A DNA stretch of 64,000 nucleotides from Piper betle (GCA_033002965.1 JAURVB010013155.1:34055-98054); one strand, 5' to 3'. Positions 24,372 to 36,190 are shown, numbered from the stretch's first letter. The notes: generated by a model from the sequence alone, not told the origin. Program-made: numbers and translations.

Positions 24372-27167
24372 TGTAAAACCCGTGACTCGAGTCAGGGTTT
24401 TACATTACCGAACCAGTCAGTTCGACCGTTGGTTCGAGTCGAGTCTGTTTCATAAACCGTGTGCTGAGTCGATGCCAGCCGTGAGTTATGAGCAATGAGA
24501 GTCAGGTATACCTGAATATATGATGATAACGTCGAGAAGATGGTGAGATATGAGTTATCAGAATATATGAAAGTATGGAGTATTTTTTCTTTTTATATGT
24601 TTGATCGTAGAAATAGTTTTAGGTCGAATAACACATTAGGGCACGTTGGATTATATTCGGGTGGGTTATTAGTTATAGAGCATGCCATTTGGATGTTGTT
24701 GTGTTTGTTTTATTTTATGGAATTTTCCCATATTTTTCTAGATTTTTTTAGAATTTATTACGAACTAGTTATTATTTTGACTCAAGTAGGAATCGAGTCA
24801 ATACTTATTTACGAAACTGCCACTAGTGCATTTCTTCTCCCTCCCGACCGTTCTTCACCCAAACCCTCACCATTGTGTGCCACCGCCGACGCCGCACTGC
24901 CGCTGATCGACGCCGCTCAGCCTAGCCACGCCGTTGCCGTGCCGCCCCGACTGACCTCGGCCACCGATTGCATGCCGGCGTGCCGCCGCAATGCCACGAA
25001 GCCGCTTCGGCCGTCGCCACTTCGGGCCGGATTCTGCCGCCGTTAGGTCACCGTCGCCACCGCTGTTACCACCAGTCTCACCCTCTCGCCGTCGCCAACA
25101 TTTCCCCCACCATCTCGAGCCGCTGTCGAGGCCGGCCGCAGCCCCGATCAGAGCACGCCGCCGCCGACAGCCATCGCTGCCCAGGCTACTTTGTTTGACA
25201 CCACCATCGGACCAAGCTCATCGAGTTGGTGCCGATAGGCCCCCTGATTGCCCCGTCCCGAATCACCACCGGAACCGCCGGAAAATTGGATTCATGGGAA
25301 ATTTGTCGGATCATCCGCCGAATGCACCCTGTCCAATCTGATTGGACTTCGGACGCCGCTAGGTGCCGAATTCGAGTTTCGAGCCACGAAATGGAAACCC
25401 TAATCGTCGCCGATTTTCGACGACGCGAGGTATAATTTATTTTAACTTAATTATTTGAAAGTATTGATTATTAGAATTGCATTCTAGGATTGGTGAATTG
25501 TGTGTTATAATAATATATATAAATGTAGATTTGATTAAGGATAAAATATGAAATTTGTTTGATTGAGTGGTGTTAAAAATGGAGGCTAAGAAACTAATTG
25601 GGGTAACTAGGTAATGATCATGATCTAATGCAAACTAGCCTAAGTAGACTTGCTAGAATTGACTATAGGTTGAATGTGTGATGATTGATGTGTGATTGTG
25701 TTGATTGTGTGTGCATGCTATAGGATGTGTGATTCATCATGCAGGCATTAGTTTTTAGCTTGATTGTGTAGGTATGGTGTAGGAGCTCGCTGCCTAGGCG
25801 CGTGGACCCGTTTGGAGCTTCTACCAGGTCCGTTTAGGACTCATTCTCTGATTTACGCTATTCTATTGTGTATTTGATTTATCATGTGCAGGACGAGTTA
25901 AGTGGCGTTTTATCAGATCCCACTTAACTCGGGCCATTTAGCCAACAATTTTTCGGATTAATAACCCTCGAGGATGAGATCCCTCGAGTTTGTTTTTGAA
26001 CTTCAGATCCAGCTCACGTTGCCTATCGGGCCTATTGTATAAATCCCAACCCAGACCTTTATATATGTATAGTTTTTGCGTTTTCAGTGAGAGATTGAAT
26101 GAGGGAAATCCGACTACCGTGCTACGCGAGCGGGCACGTGTGTGTCGATAGTGGGCTCTGGAATGGTGTGCGGGCCGTTTCATTCCCGAGGGATCCTGAC
26201 AACTCCACCTTTGAGTTCCTCAAACCCAGAGAAGTGTGGAGGTTCACGGGTACTGCATTGCAGCGCATGTCTAGACTTGTGGTTTCAAAGGGTACTGAAG
26301 GCGACTGCCTGAGAGTGCTCGGCCTTCGTGCTCAAGGCCAGGAGTAATATGGAAGGTGCAGAGGGCGGAAAGGAATGAGATTTGATGCGAGAAGCGATAG
26401 AGAAATGGCCAAGGTATAAGAATAAGAAAGATAGGGGGAAGCTGTCGGAGAGAAAGTATATGGTTTTCATTCAACAGGAGAGTTTGCTCTCCTGTGCCAG
26501 ATTGATGTTAGTTATTTTCCGGGCCGGTAACACTCGTTACTGACGGTTTTTCTATATATATGTAGGTGAGGAATGCGAACAATGAAAGCTGTCGGGACTG
26601 CGGAGGAGCAGCACGGAACCGCGCACACATGTACCTGCCACGTGTAACGTATAATGATGGTGTGTTATTGCTACGTGAGTGATAATTTTGATGTGTTTGT
26701 TTGAATAAATTGCTTGACATGAAATGAACAGATGAATGTGAATGAGTAGTAAGTTTGGAGTTCAGGCTCGGTTCAACTAAAACGAAAGAGATAATAATTT
26801 AATGCCATGGTAGATTGTTACGTTTTATCGTATTTTGATAAAATATTTATATACCCTTGTTGTGGACAGGTTGGCCCCTATTGCACTTTTAGGGGAGATT
26901 TTGTCCGTTTTTCTAAAAATTAATGAATTTTTTATTTAAATTTCTTACTTGTTGATTGGTTTTGTTTTGCTAGCATATCATAGCATGCATGTAGGACTAC
27001 GTTAGAACCCACGCATCCCATCCATGCACTTCACATTTGCATCTCCATCTTGAGACGCCGAGGGCAGATCCGGGTCGGCTTAACCGAACCCATTAGATTA
27101 GCGAACGGTTCGGTCACCGGTGACATTTCCGGGTCGGTTCACGGGTGAGCCGAAACGGGGTGTTACA
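24372..27167 (+). mobile_element. Solo LTR, copy B (2796 bp)
   Basis: TGTAAAACCC…GGGGTGTTACA with perfect CTAAT duplications (24367-24371 and 27168-27172). Very similar to copy A, 124 bp upstream. Compared with A it is shorter in the GC-rich block (fewer CGCCGGAAAA units near 25265-25285) and keeps the conserved hairpin block at about 26866-26907. An 82-residue frame (26099-26347) is shared with copy A (23211-23459) but not kept in older copies. Confidence 0.93.
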
Positions 27168-27172
27168 CTAAT

Positions 27173-28957
27173 ACTCTAATAGAAGTCAAACTCCTTTCGC
27201 TGGCTAGCTAATCGCTAAATTGGTTAAACTGCGTGTGGACCATCTACTAACCATCTAATCTGTGTATCCTGGTTGTGGCCCATGGATGTACTATTATGTT
27301 ATCTGAACAATCTAATTATTAGGACCATCCCATTTAGAGGTCATGCTGTCATTTTCTCTGACTCTATTCATGCGCATCCCTATGAGACTGTCACTAACAG
27401 TGCCTGATGGCAAGGCTCAAAATTCTCCAAGTAGCTGTCCTCATGTGGGGTGAGACAACAACTTGGCCATGGCTTAAGCTCTAATTGATCTACCCGGTCA
27501 GCGAATGAACAATACAAGGATAGTGATAGTGCATATTCAGTTGGTGGTAGTGCATCTCAAACGGTGGTTGTGCACCTCGGAGGTTAGTTGTGCTCCTCAG
27601 ACGGTGGTTGTGCAACTCGGTCGGCAGTTGTGCACTTCGGTTGGTGGTTGTGCACTCGATTGGCGGTTGTGCAACTCAGTCGACGGTTGTGTAACTCGGT
27701 CGGTGGTTGTGCACTCGGTCAGCGGTTGTACAACTTGGTCGGTGGTTGTGCACTCGGTCGGCGGTTGTGCAACTCGGTCAGCAACAGTGCTATCTGGGTG
27801 CTAAGAATCTGATCTTGGTCATATACATTGTAAATCCACTACTATCTCTAACATGTCTTCCTCCATGTGTATGTCTCCCTAGAAGTGGCTACTAACAACT
27901 AGGCTCAGCTTGTCCAACCATGCATGTCTGATCCAAAGGGGTCTAGATCATGGTGGTGATACATATGATGGTGAACCTATGCTGAACCCAAACTGATCTC
28001 CTGAAATTATTTGTGGCTGCTTCTATCAGTACCGACTGGTTCTCAAACAGTTACCACTGATCTGGTGCCTTATCTCTTATGGAATCATTTCAAATATCTA
28101 ATCTCATAGGCAATGGTGGTCTTGATTCTTTCCTTATCATATCGATGGGTGGAATAGGGGATGCAGTGAAGTGCTCATAGGACTGTTGATCCACCTCGCT
28201 ACTTATCCTCATTCATTACTGTCATTTGGAAGTGGTCCATCTCAAGTCATCTATCCAAACTCTCATCTATGCTCCAAGCACTTCAATGGCTCCATTCGCA
28301 TAATCACAGCCTTCATCCTTAGGGATTTGTCTAAGGCACTCGGTGGTCCATCTCATGTGCCAACTAACTTGCCAATATTTCTATACTTCAAGCTCCTTAC
28401 TGTTGCCCCTTCTCTTTTAACTCATTCCCACAATGTTACACCATGTCCCAAGGAAGTAGGACTAATGTGGTGTAACAACTCGTCCGTTCCAAGCCACGAG
28501 CCAAGTGTTACTATATAAAACTAAGTAACCCATGACATAAAATTTAATAAAATAAATGCTCAGAATAATCTAAACCCCATGAACCGAACCAAAATCCCAC
28601 TGTCATGCAAACAATCTAGAAGTATAATAACAAATAAGAAAATTCCAAAGTAAAATAACAGAGTCCTCCAACTGTCCCGACTCTACCCATCCTTCCATGG
28701 TCACACCTACGGAGGCAATTCTGCATTAGTAATAAAAACACTAAGTCATATAATTACAAGAAACAAGTTAATATATTCCACAACATCTGAATTTGAATCT
28801 TTTAATGATTATGAGCCTATGTCGAGCTCTTATTATACTGGGAGGGTGGCCGCCCATCCAGCTACAATCCCATGTATGCACACACGCTACATGGCCCTTG
28901 GCCTGTAGTTACCAATGTTTGCCATTGAGTCACCCTTTTTGTATCACAAGTGTATAA
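27173..28957 (-). other. Interior segment of the host element, with a possible extra LTR edge
   Basis: No coding frame is convincing on either strand; the 115-aa plus-strand frame at 28171-28518 matches nothing I know. A TGTAACAACTCG at about 28471 could be the edge of an unrelated LTR fragment, but no partner end was found. The minisatellite at 27535-27795 lies in it. Confidence 0.4.
27535..27795. repeat. 19/20-bp minisatellite
   Basis: About 13 imperfect copies of a unit such as CGGTGGTTGTGCACTCGGT, alternating 19- and 20-base forms (GTGCACTCGG versus GTGCAACTCGG). The repetitive frames at 27505-27804, 27588-27812 and 27707-27895 are by-products of this array. Confidence 0.9.
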
Positions 28958-29276
28958 TGTAACACCCCAATCCGGTTTACTTTCAACCCAGACCGGAATT
29001 GTTACAATGGATCGAACTACTTGTAACCAATTAATTTGGTTGACCTAAAACCTAATGGCTACGATATAACTCTCTCAACATCTCAAGATGGAGTACGTTG
29101 CTAATGTGAAAATAGTGCATGAATGAAATGCAAAAACCCTAGCAGGATGCTACATGAATGTCATGATAATAACCACACCAAAAATAATTAAAATAGTAAC
29201 AAAATTCTGAAATAAAACGGACAAGATCTCCCCTAAAAGTGCAATAAGGGGACAACCTGTTAAAACACGGCTCAAC

Positions 29277-29322
<46 letters not shown>

Positions 29323-31847
29323 ACAACAACAACAATAATTCACATCACAATAGGATTGAAAACCCCCACACATTTTGAAATTGGCGTCTCGCCCACCTAC
29401 AATTCATACTCATCATATCTGGATTATTTCTCATCTTATCATAGCAGCTCATTCTTGAACATATAGAACTTTTCTAAAACATTTCCAAAAGAGCACATAC
29501 ATTTCTACAACAAGGCATACGAGTTTCACAACTCATGCATATGTACACAACATGTATATCAACGAACATCATTCAACCCACATCATAGCTTACACAAAAG
29601 ACGATGCGGAGCCAGGTATGTGTGTGCAATGCAAACGCTAGTCCTTTGTCAAAGCCGGCATACTCCATTCATCTTCCTCACCTACATATATAGTAAGAAA
29701 ACACCAGCAACGGGTGCCACTGGTCCGGAAATAACTAATATCAAACTGAAACATGAGAGCAAACTCTCATGGAAAGCAAATAATTATATATCTTTCTCAA
29801 GAACTTTCATAAGGGCAACTACAAAGGAACCATTGAGCAGCTGACTCAACAGCATCCCGATCTAGCTGGTACTGTGTCACTCTCGACAATTCTTTTCTAA
29901 TCCACTTTTGAGAAACCTTGATCCTAAACCCTCTCTGAACCTCCATATTACTCCTGGCCTTGAGCATGTAGGCTGAGTACTCTCAAGCATGTGCCTTCAG
30001 TACCCTTTGAACACGCTATACTTAATAGTACCCGTGAACCTTCATGTCCGGGTGTAATGCACTCAAACGTGAACCTGCTTTGATTGACACAAAACCCGCT
30101 CGTGCTACGTGCGACTCGATTCATGTCCTATGGTCTCACTAAAAACACGATAAAAACTATTTATAGGGCTGGGTCGGGATTTATTATAATAAGCCCGAAG
30201 GCAACTTGAGGTGCATCTTATTTTTAAAAATAAACTCGAGGGATCTCATCCTCAAGGGTTTTTAATTCCAATAAAATAATTGACTAGATGGCCCATGTAA
30301 GGTGGGGTTTGATAAATCGTCCACCTAACATGTCCGACAATCTATAAATCAAATCACCAATAGAGTGGAGCGATAAAACTTAAAAAGCGTGTCCTAATGG
30401 ACCTAGTAGAAGTTTCGAGCGTGTCCATGCGCCAAGCGGCAAGCTCCTACTCCATTCATACACGTCAAAACTAAATACTAACTCCCGCTCATGATGCATA
30501 CATATCCTATAGCATACTCACATACTCATGCATCAATCACACACATCAATAATAATCAATATGAGTTTACCTACTCTACGTTGCATTAGATTACATCAAT
30601 TGTTTAGTCTACCTAATTAATTCCTTAGCATTCATTTTAATATCACACAATCACACACATTCATATTTTTATTAACATGAAAATATCTAACACATCAATC
30701 ATAAAATCCTAGCATCCTGGCATGCAATTCTAATAATCATTACTTTTAAATAATTAAATCAAAATAAATTATACCTCGTGCGGTTCGTGGCTCGAATTCA
30801 GCACCCTTTGGTGTCCAAAGTTCAATAAAGTTCGACCGGAGGGATTCGGCTGAAAATCAGGTGATTTCCAACGAGTCCGGTTTTCTGGCAATTTCCGGTA
30901 GTTCCGGCGATTTGCCGGTGACTATTCCGGCAGGGCAATAGGAGGTAAGGGTTAGCACTGTCTCAGGAGCTTGACCCAATTGGTGGTGACGACAAGTGCG
31001 ACCGCGACGGCGATGACTACCGACGGCGGCATCAAGTTCGGTCAGGGCAGTCGGTTGCTCCGATTGGACCCACAAATGGTCTCGGCAGCGAGGCTAGGTA
31101 AGGGGGAAATGTAGGGGAGGTCGAGGGGAAGGCTTTGACGTCATGGTGGCGGTGGAATCACATCGGAAATGGCCGTGCAATCATGGGCAATTTCCGGCGT
31201 TGTGATGGCTGGACGGTAGCCGGGTGTGGTTGAGGCTACAAGGCGACGGCACGGCCGGGCTGCGCGACGTCAATCGGTGGCGAGGTGGCATCAGTGGTGG
31301 TGGCGACAACCTCAAGGGTGCGGCTAGGGTTTGGGGTGGTGAGGAGAAGTGTCGGGTGTTCTAGGGGAGGGAGATGAGAAGTATGGGAGTGGCAAACTTG
31401 TAAATAAAACTTGACTTGACACTGACTCGAGTCAAGAATAATAACTAACTAGTAATAAATTCTAGAAAAAATCCAAAAAATTTAGGAAAGATCCCATAAA
31501 ATAAAGTAAACACCATAACATCCAAATGACATGCTCTATATCTAATAAACCACCCTAATACGATCCAACGCGTCCTAATGCATTATTCGGCCTAAATTAA
31601 TTCTACGGTCACAAAATGAAAAAAAACAAAACCATCAACTGTATACTCTCATATCTACTAATTACTCAGTCTGTTGATGCATAGTGACGCTATCATTAAA
31701 TACTTGGGTATACATGAACCCTCATAACACGTGCACACGGTCGGCCTCAACCCCACACGCGTGTTCTGAAAGTTGAACCGACTCGAACCACAGTCAAACT
31801 GACCTGCGATCAACTATAAAACCCTGACTCGAGTCGCAGGTTTTACA
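28958..31847 (-). mobile_element. Solo LTR, copy F (2890 bp)
   Basis: On the minus strand it starts TGTAAAACC at 31847 and ends GGGGTGTTACA at 28958. The flanks tataa (28953-28957) and cataa (31848-31852) differ at one base, a slightly decayed target-site duplication. It holds the GC-rich block (30790-31340), GAGGTATAAT switch near 30775, hairpin arms near 30296-30340, the conserved block near 29225-29255, and a TA/CA microsatellite at 29279-29336 that is absent from other copies. Confidence 0.88.
29279..29336. repeat. (TA)n(CA)n microsatellite
   Basis: About 15 TA units followed by CA and CAA units inside solo LTR copy F. The small tyrosine/isoleucine-rich frames across it are artefacts. 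Confidence 0.95.
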
Positions 31848-31920
31848 CATAATGAGTCATCTTACACCACCGCGCCCTGTCACCCCTTTCGGCATGGAGG
31901 CAAGTATTTAATCTTTCAAG

Positions 31921-32287
31921 AATTTTAAGGGTGCTACCCTGTGTTAGACTGAGTTAATTCTTTGACCCCGGTTGTGCTCAGCGCATGGTGATCGAATGTA
32001 GACTCAGACCGACCAAGATTCCCAAATAGGAATATATAATTTTAAGGGTGGGTGCTGCCCCATGTCGGACTGAGCCAATTCTTTGACCCTGGTTGCGCTC
32101 AGCGTATGGTGATCAAATATGGTCTTAGGCTGACCCAAGACTCCCAAATAGGAATATATAATTTTAAGGGTGGGTGCTGCCCCATGTTGGACTGAGCCAA
32201 TTCTTTAACCTCGATTGCGCTCAGTGCATAGTGGTCGAATGCAGGCTCAAGCCGACTAAGACTCCCAAATAGGAATATATAACATTT
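31921..32287. repeat. Three tandem copies of a ~122-bp unit
   Basis: Each unit runs from AATTTTAAGGGTG through GGACTGAGCCAATTCTTT and GCTCAGCG to CCCAAATAGGAATATAT. The second and third units are spaced 122 bp apart; the first is 118 bp owing to a four-base difference. It lies in the host-element interior, downstream of the primer-binding site in element orientation. The 103-aa minus frame at 32099-32410 partly spans it and is not considered a gene. Confidence 0.9.
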
Positions 32288-33189
32288 CAAGTAATTATAC
32301 GGACTTGGAATTGTGATGAGGCGCCCGCAACTATAACACACGATCCTTATGTGAATGAAACTTCTCAAAAACCTTCCCTTTGTGAGCCAAATGTACTCAC
32401 AAACTATCAAGTTGATGTTTTATTTACCATCAACAGAATTCTCTTTTATATAGAAGAATATGTGTAGAATTAAAGAAGTTACTATATTAAATTTTGTAAA
32501 AGAAAACGTAATCACACATAATTATATTAAATACCAACCATTAGTGTGATAACTACAAGTAAAAAACTGACTATTGACTTAATGCGAATGGGTCTCAATC
32601 CCAAAAATTTAATCCCAAGAATTAATTTAATCAAATAGTATTGAAGATTCATTCTAAGATTTACAAAACCCTAAATAAAATAACCTAATTATTTTTAGGG
32701 TTTTACATGTGGTGACATGCAAAACATGAACACCTGGTCAATATCCAATTCAATCTTAGCTTACTGAACATGTAGACACCATGATTCATCCAGATCTCTT
32801 ATGCGATGGAAAGAACTAGTGGATCTCTAAGCCCATCACGACATTATTGTCAGATTCCTGCTAACATCTGCTAGCATCCAGATCTGGTATAAGATGGGAT
32901 CTTATACCCATTCTACCTTTGGTAGCACTACAATATGCCCTCCTCACATCTAACTGAGCAAATAGTTTACTATCATGATGAAAATCTATAAAAATGATCT
33001 GTCAGCTTAACTAAGGTCAATCCCACATATTTCTAATCAAGCTTTGAATACATTGTGTGCAACTAACTTATGAAAAAAATCCCGCATCTAAAGAAAATAA
33101 ATAGAAACATACTTGCCAGCAGGACTTGGAGCAGTCTTTGCACACATATCACCTATAACAATATCTTCCATCTTAATCGATTGAGAGTA
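32288..33189 (-). other. Leader/interior of the host element next to the primer-binding site
   Basis: No gag-like reading frame is found where gag would be expected downstream (minus strand) of the primer-binding site. The first minus-strand ATG after it opens only a short frame. Confidence 0.5.
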
Positions 33190-33201
33190 GCTCTGATACC
33201 A
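33190..33201 (-). other. Primer-binding site (initiator-Met tRNA)
   Basis: The minus strand reads TGGTATCAGAGC, complementary to the 3' end of plant initiator-Met tRNA, four bases (GTTT) after the TGTTACA end of the LTR at 33206. This marks the LTR at 33206-33718 as a 5' LTR on the minus strand. Confidence 0.9.
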
Positions 33202-33205
33202 AAAC

Positions 33206-33718
33206 TGTAACACCCCAAATCCAGTTCACGCTCATGAACCGAACCGGCATGTCATGGGCCTCAATTAGGTCGGCTAACCTGAACCCAACTCGTGCGGATC
33301 TAATTTCGACATCTTAAGATGAAGATATAACTCACCATGCATGGATGAATGCACAAAACCCTAACATGCTACTATATGGATGACATGCAAACTAATTTAC
33401 ACACTAACAACAATTGCAATAAATCAATAAAAATTCTAAAAATAAAATGGACAGAGTCTCCCCTAAAAGTGCAATTAGGGGCCACCTTGTCAAAATAATA
33501 CATACAAACATATATGCATATATCAGATATTTGCATTCTCACAAAAGTCTAATCTATACTGTATCAATCACTCTGAATCTTCGGTCTCGACCCACCTGTG
33601 CAGTATATTCACATGTCACATTATATTATCATGTCTTAGCATTTAATCACAACATTCTCAATATAATAACATCATAAACAAAATATTAACCACTCTATCG
33701 GCAGACATGTGTGTTCAA
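33206..33718 (-). mobile_element. Truncated 5' LTR of the host element (copy G)
   Basis: The last ~513 bp of the LTR, ending TGTTACA at 33206. It closely parallels copy D over 12581-13092, including the conserved block (33450-33490) and ATATATGCATATATCAGATATT, and stops abruptly after GACATGTGTGTTCAAAG at 33718. The LTR beyond that point is missing. Confidence 0.88.
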
Positions 33719-34820
33719 AGACGTGCCAAGGTGTAGGGCCGCTAATTGAGCGAGCTAGCTCCTGAGCATTTGGCGTTCGGCTCGACTCGACTCGAAACTC
33801 AGCATTTAAATGCTCGAACTCAAACTCAACTCAAACTCGAATCCTACAAGTTGAGTTTGAGTAAGATAATGTTTGACTGGAAATCAACTTGTAGCTTGGT
33901 TCGAATTTGACTCGATAATATAATATAATATAATAATATACATAATATCACTTACCTACTCAAAACATATTTAAAATTGTAGATAAATCTTATTATTGAC
34001 TATTAATATAAATTCTAAAAAATAATTTTACTATAATAGAAGAACGAAAACTAATTTTAATTAACATGAGTCAGCTACCAGCAGAAAATCTCTGCCACAT
34101 CAATTTAATTATTTATCATGGGTTAATTAACTAAAATAGTAAGGTTAACAAATTATGCATGTTATGGCTTATATAAGAGATATACCATAAAAAACATAGA
34201 TAAGATAGCCAAGAGACTTACAATTCATTACCAGGATAATAAAAATACATATATAAAAAAAAATTTTAATTTTTATGCCAAGAATATCCAAAAGATTTAA
34301 GCGGAACAAATTTTTAAAATTGTAGGAAAAAGAATTAAGTTTTTTAAAATTGTGCGGAAAAAAATTAAGCATTTAAAACTATCATTTATTGTGTTAAGGA
34401 CACGTTAACTAATATTTTAGATGGGTTGGTAGAGTTAGACTATGCTATTAGAAGATTATTAAATGTATTATATTTTATTAAATTTTATTATATTATATTT
34501 AATATTTTTAAGATTTATTTTATTATTATTTACTCGAATCGAGAATAAATCAAATTTTATTTAAAAAACTACCCATACGTATATATATACGTGATTCTCG
34601 GAAGTATTCCTCACTTGGCCGCCCTCTTCCGCTATTCCTCTACTATCATTGTGGAGAAAAAGAATATGGTTTGGATTGATCGACAAACAATAACACTTTT
34701 TCATTTAGACATGTTCATTCGGTCAGTGGCAATAATGTTAATAAAAGATAAAGCAAGGCCTATGTAAAAATTGTGCTTTTGTTTTTGTTATTAGTCCAAC
34801 CTCTCAACCGTTCTTCATTT
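33719..34820. other. Gene-free AT-rich stretch with TCGAG-type repeat
   Basis: From about 33765 the sequence has runs of cgactcgactcgaa and ctcaaactcaactcaaactcgaa followed by AT-rich text, resembling 4590-5060 and 52680-53040. No gene or complete element is defined. Confidence 0.4.
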
Positions 34821-34858
34821 GGTCAGTGGCTCGCCGCCGCCAACGCCCCGTGCCGGAG

Positions 34859-35123
34859 ATGGACTTGCAGGCATGCCTGGTCAGGCACTCCGTCACGCAG
34901 AGGCGGCCCTTGGCGGCCACGGCGTTGCGGTGCGACCATGACGACGAGTACTCAGAGTAGGTGGGGAGGCGGAGACGGTGTGGGGCATGCGGTGGGTGCT
35001 GATCGGCCCCGAGATCCAGAAGCACGTCTATGCAGCTGGCTTGTCGAGGCTGCTGTAGGTGCCCCACATCTCCATGGGCTCCCTCGTCTGCCAAGAGCTC
35101 AACCACCACTCCTCTACAAGCAG
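34859..35123 (+). pseudogene. First-exon fragment of an adenylate kinase-like gene
   Basis: Frame from 34987 reads MRWVLIGPEIQKHVYAAGLS, then RLL, a TAG at 35056, then VPHISMGSLVCQELN. This is the nucleotide-binding start of plant organellar adenylate kinases (AMP/ATP phosphotransfer), where the family as I recall it has 'RLLxVPHISMGSLVRQEL…SSLYKQ'. The TAG replaces the variable residue before VPH. A small deletion near 35110 shifts the frame before YKQ, which is followed by a donor-like CAG|gtgg at 35123. Upstream, an arginine-rich frame from 34859 (QRRPLAATAL) resembles a transit peptide but runs into a stop at 34958, in another frame. No later exons were found, so it is a broken single-exon remnant. 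Confidence 0.7.
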
Positions 35124-36190
35124 GTGGCTTGTCTCTCCCAATCTTTATTTTTTTCTGTTATTGCTTGATGTCGTGGCTTGTTTTGATCAACTTTGTTCAA
35201 TTTCTGCAGTTCTTGATTATTGGTATGTTTTTTTAAATCTTTCTAATCATTCTTTGCCAATCTTGACGAAAACGTGTACAATTTCTTCATATTTTATTCA
35301 TCGCCTTGCAATTAATTAAACAAAAAACTTCAGCTTTTTGCCATGTTTCTATGGCTTTGAATTCCTAAACTCAAACGAATTGGTTTCAAACTTTCAAATG
35401 ATCTTATTTCAAACTTCTAAACATGATCTTATTTGAAACTTCTAAATGAATTAGTCTCAAACTCAAACTCCCCAACAATTTCATTTCAAACTCTAAAATA
35501 AGCTGATTTTAAACTCTTTAAAATTTAATAATTTAAATTTATTTGAGTTTAAATCGAACTTGAATATTAAAATTAATTTTGAATATATATACTCGTAACT
35601 TGTTCAATCTCAAATTAATTGAATTTGAAAGTTTGAACTCCCGTCTAATAGTCTTACCAAAGTGCATAACTTAAAAAGCCAAACTAAACACAAAAACTCG
35701 TACCAAAATGAGTTGACCCATTGTTCATTGTCTTTCCTACACACCAATCCAATGCTTGTTTCACCTCTATTCATTGGATAGGGCAATCTATCCAATTTAA
35801 GTGTTTAACATTAAGCTCCTGGTACCATGCAGAACATACAAAATTTAGTTGGCCTCAAGAAGGCTTACTGCCCTCGGAACAGTTTGAATACAATGAATAT
35901 GTACTCACCACAAATTTGCGTATTTAATCTCCAGAAAGCATCTACCGGAGCTTTAGATCCTGGACCCGGTCATATGTACACTGCTATAGCTGATCAGATA
36001 TCAAGAAACAAGACCTGGTGAGCACGATGACCACAGAAGTTCCTGTATATCACTTAATTGGCATTCCGATATCTTCAATGCATAAGTCAAGGCTGAAGTA
36101 AGTTGCGCTCCCAACGTGTACAGGTTCTGTAACGAACTTCAGACAGTACCTAAGGCGTCACCTGAGTGTCTTTTCCATGTGACAAAAGTC
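35124..36190. other. Gene-free sequence between the adenylate-kinase remnant and the BPM gene
   Basis: 35340-35640 is a monotone CAAACTTCTAAA/ACTCAAACT-rich stretch; a 9-bp inverted repeat ATTGGATAG…CTATCCAAT lies near 35776-35799. About 36020-36190 is the likely 3' UTR of the minus-strand BPM gene. No coding exon is recognised. Confidence 0.4.

Larger units (their letters stand above)
12581..33718 (-). mobile_element. Large old LTR retrotransposon, non-coding interior, split by nested insertions
   Basis: Read on the minus strand: a truncated 5' LTR (33206-33718), a primer-binding site (33190-33201), an interior of about 4.9 kb in five pieces (31853-33205, 27173-28957, 24253-24371, 20854-21395, 16799-17934), a polypurine tract at 16801-16811, and a 3' LTR (12581-16798). 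Just before the tract the minus strand reads NFEGEIFVR, close to the last residues of many plant Ty3 polyproteins, but no protease, reverse transcriptase or integrase motif is legible. It is therefore either a non-autonomous (LARD-like) element or deeply decayed; Ty3 affinity is inference. The two LTRs are clearly alike but visibly diverged. No target-site duplication can be tested, because the 5' LTR is cut at 33718. Confidence 0.7.

Noticed and set aside
21396..27167. Copies A and B as the two LTRs of one short element with a 124-bp interior
   Set aside because: Each has its own perfect but different target-site duplication, and the 124 bp between lacks a primer-binding site.
27505..27895. 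Valine/cysteine-rich repetitive frames
   Set aside because: By-products of the 19/20-bp minisatellite.
28171..28518. 115-aa plus-strand frame
   Set aside because: No recognisable motif and antisense to the host element; likely chance.
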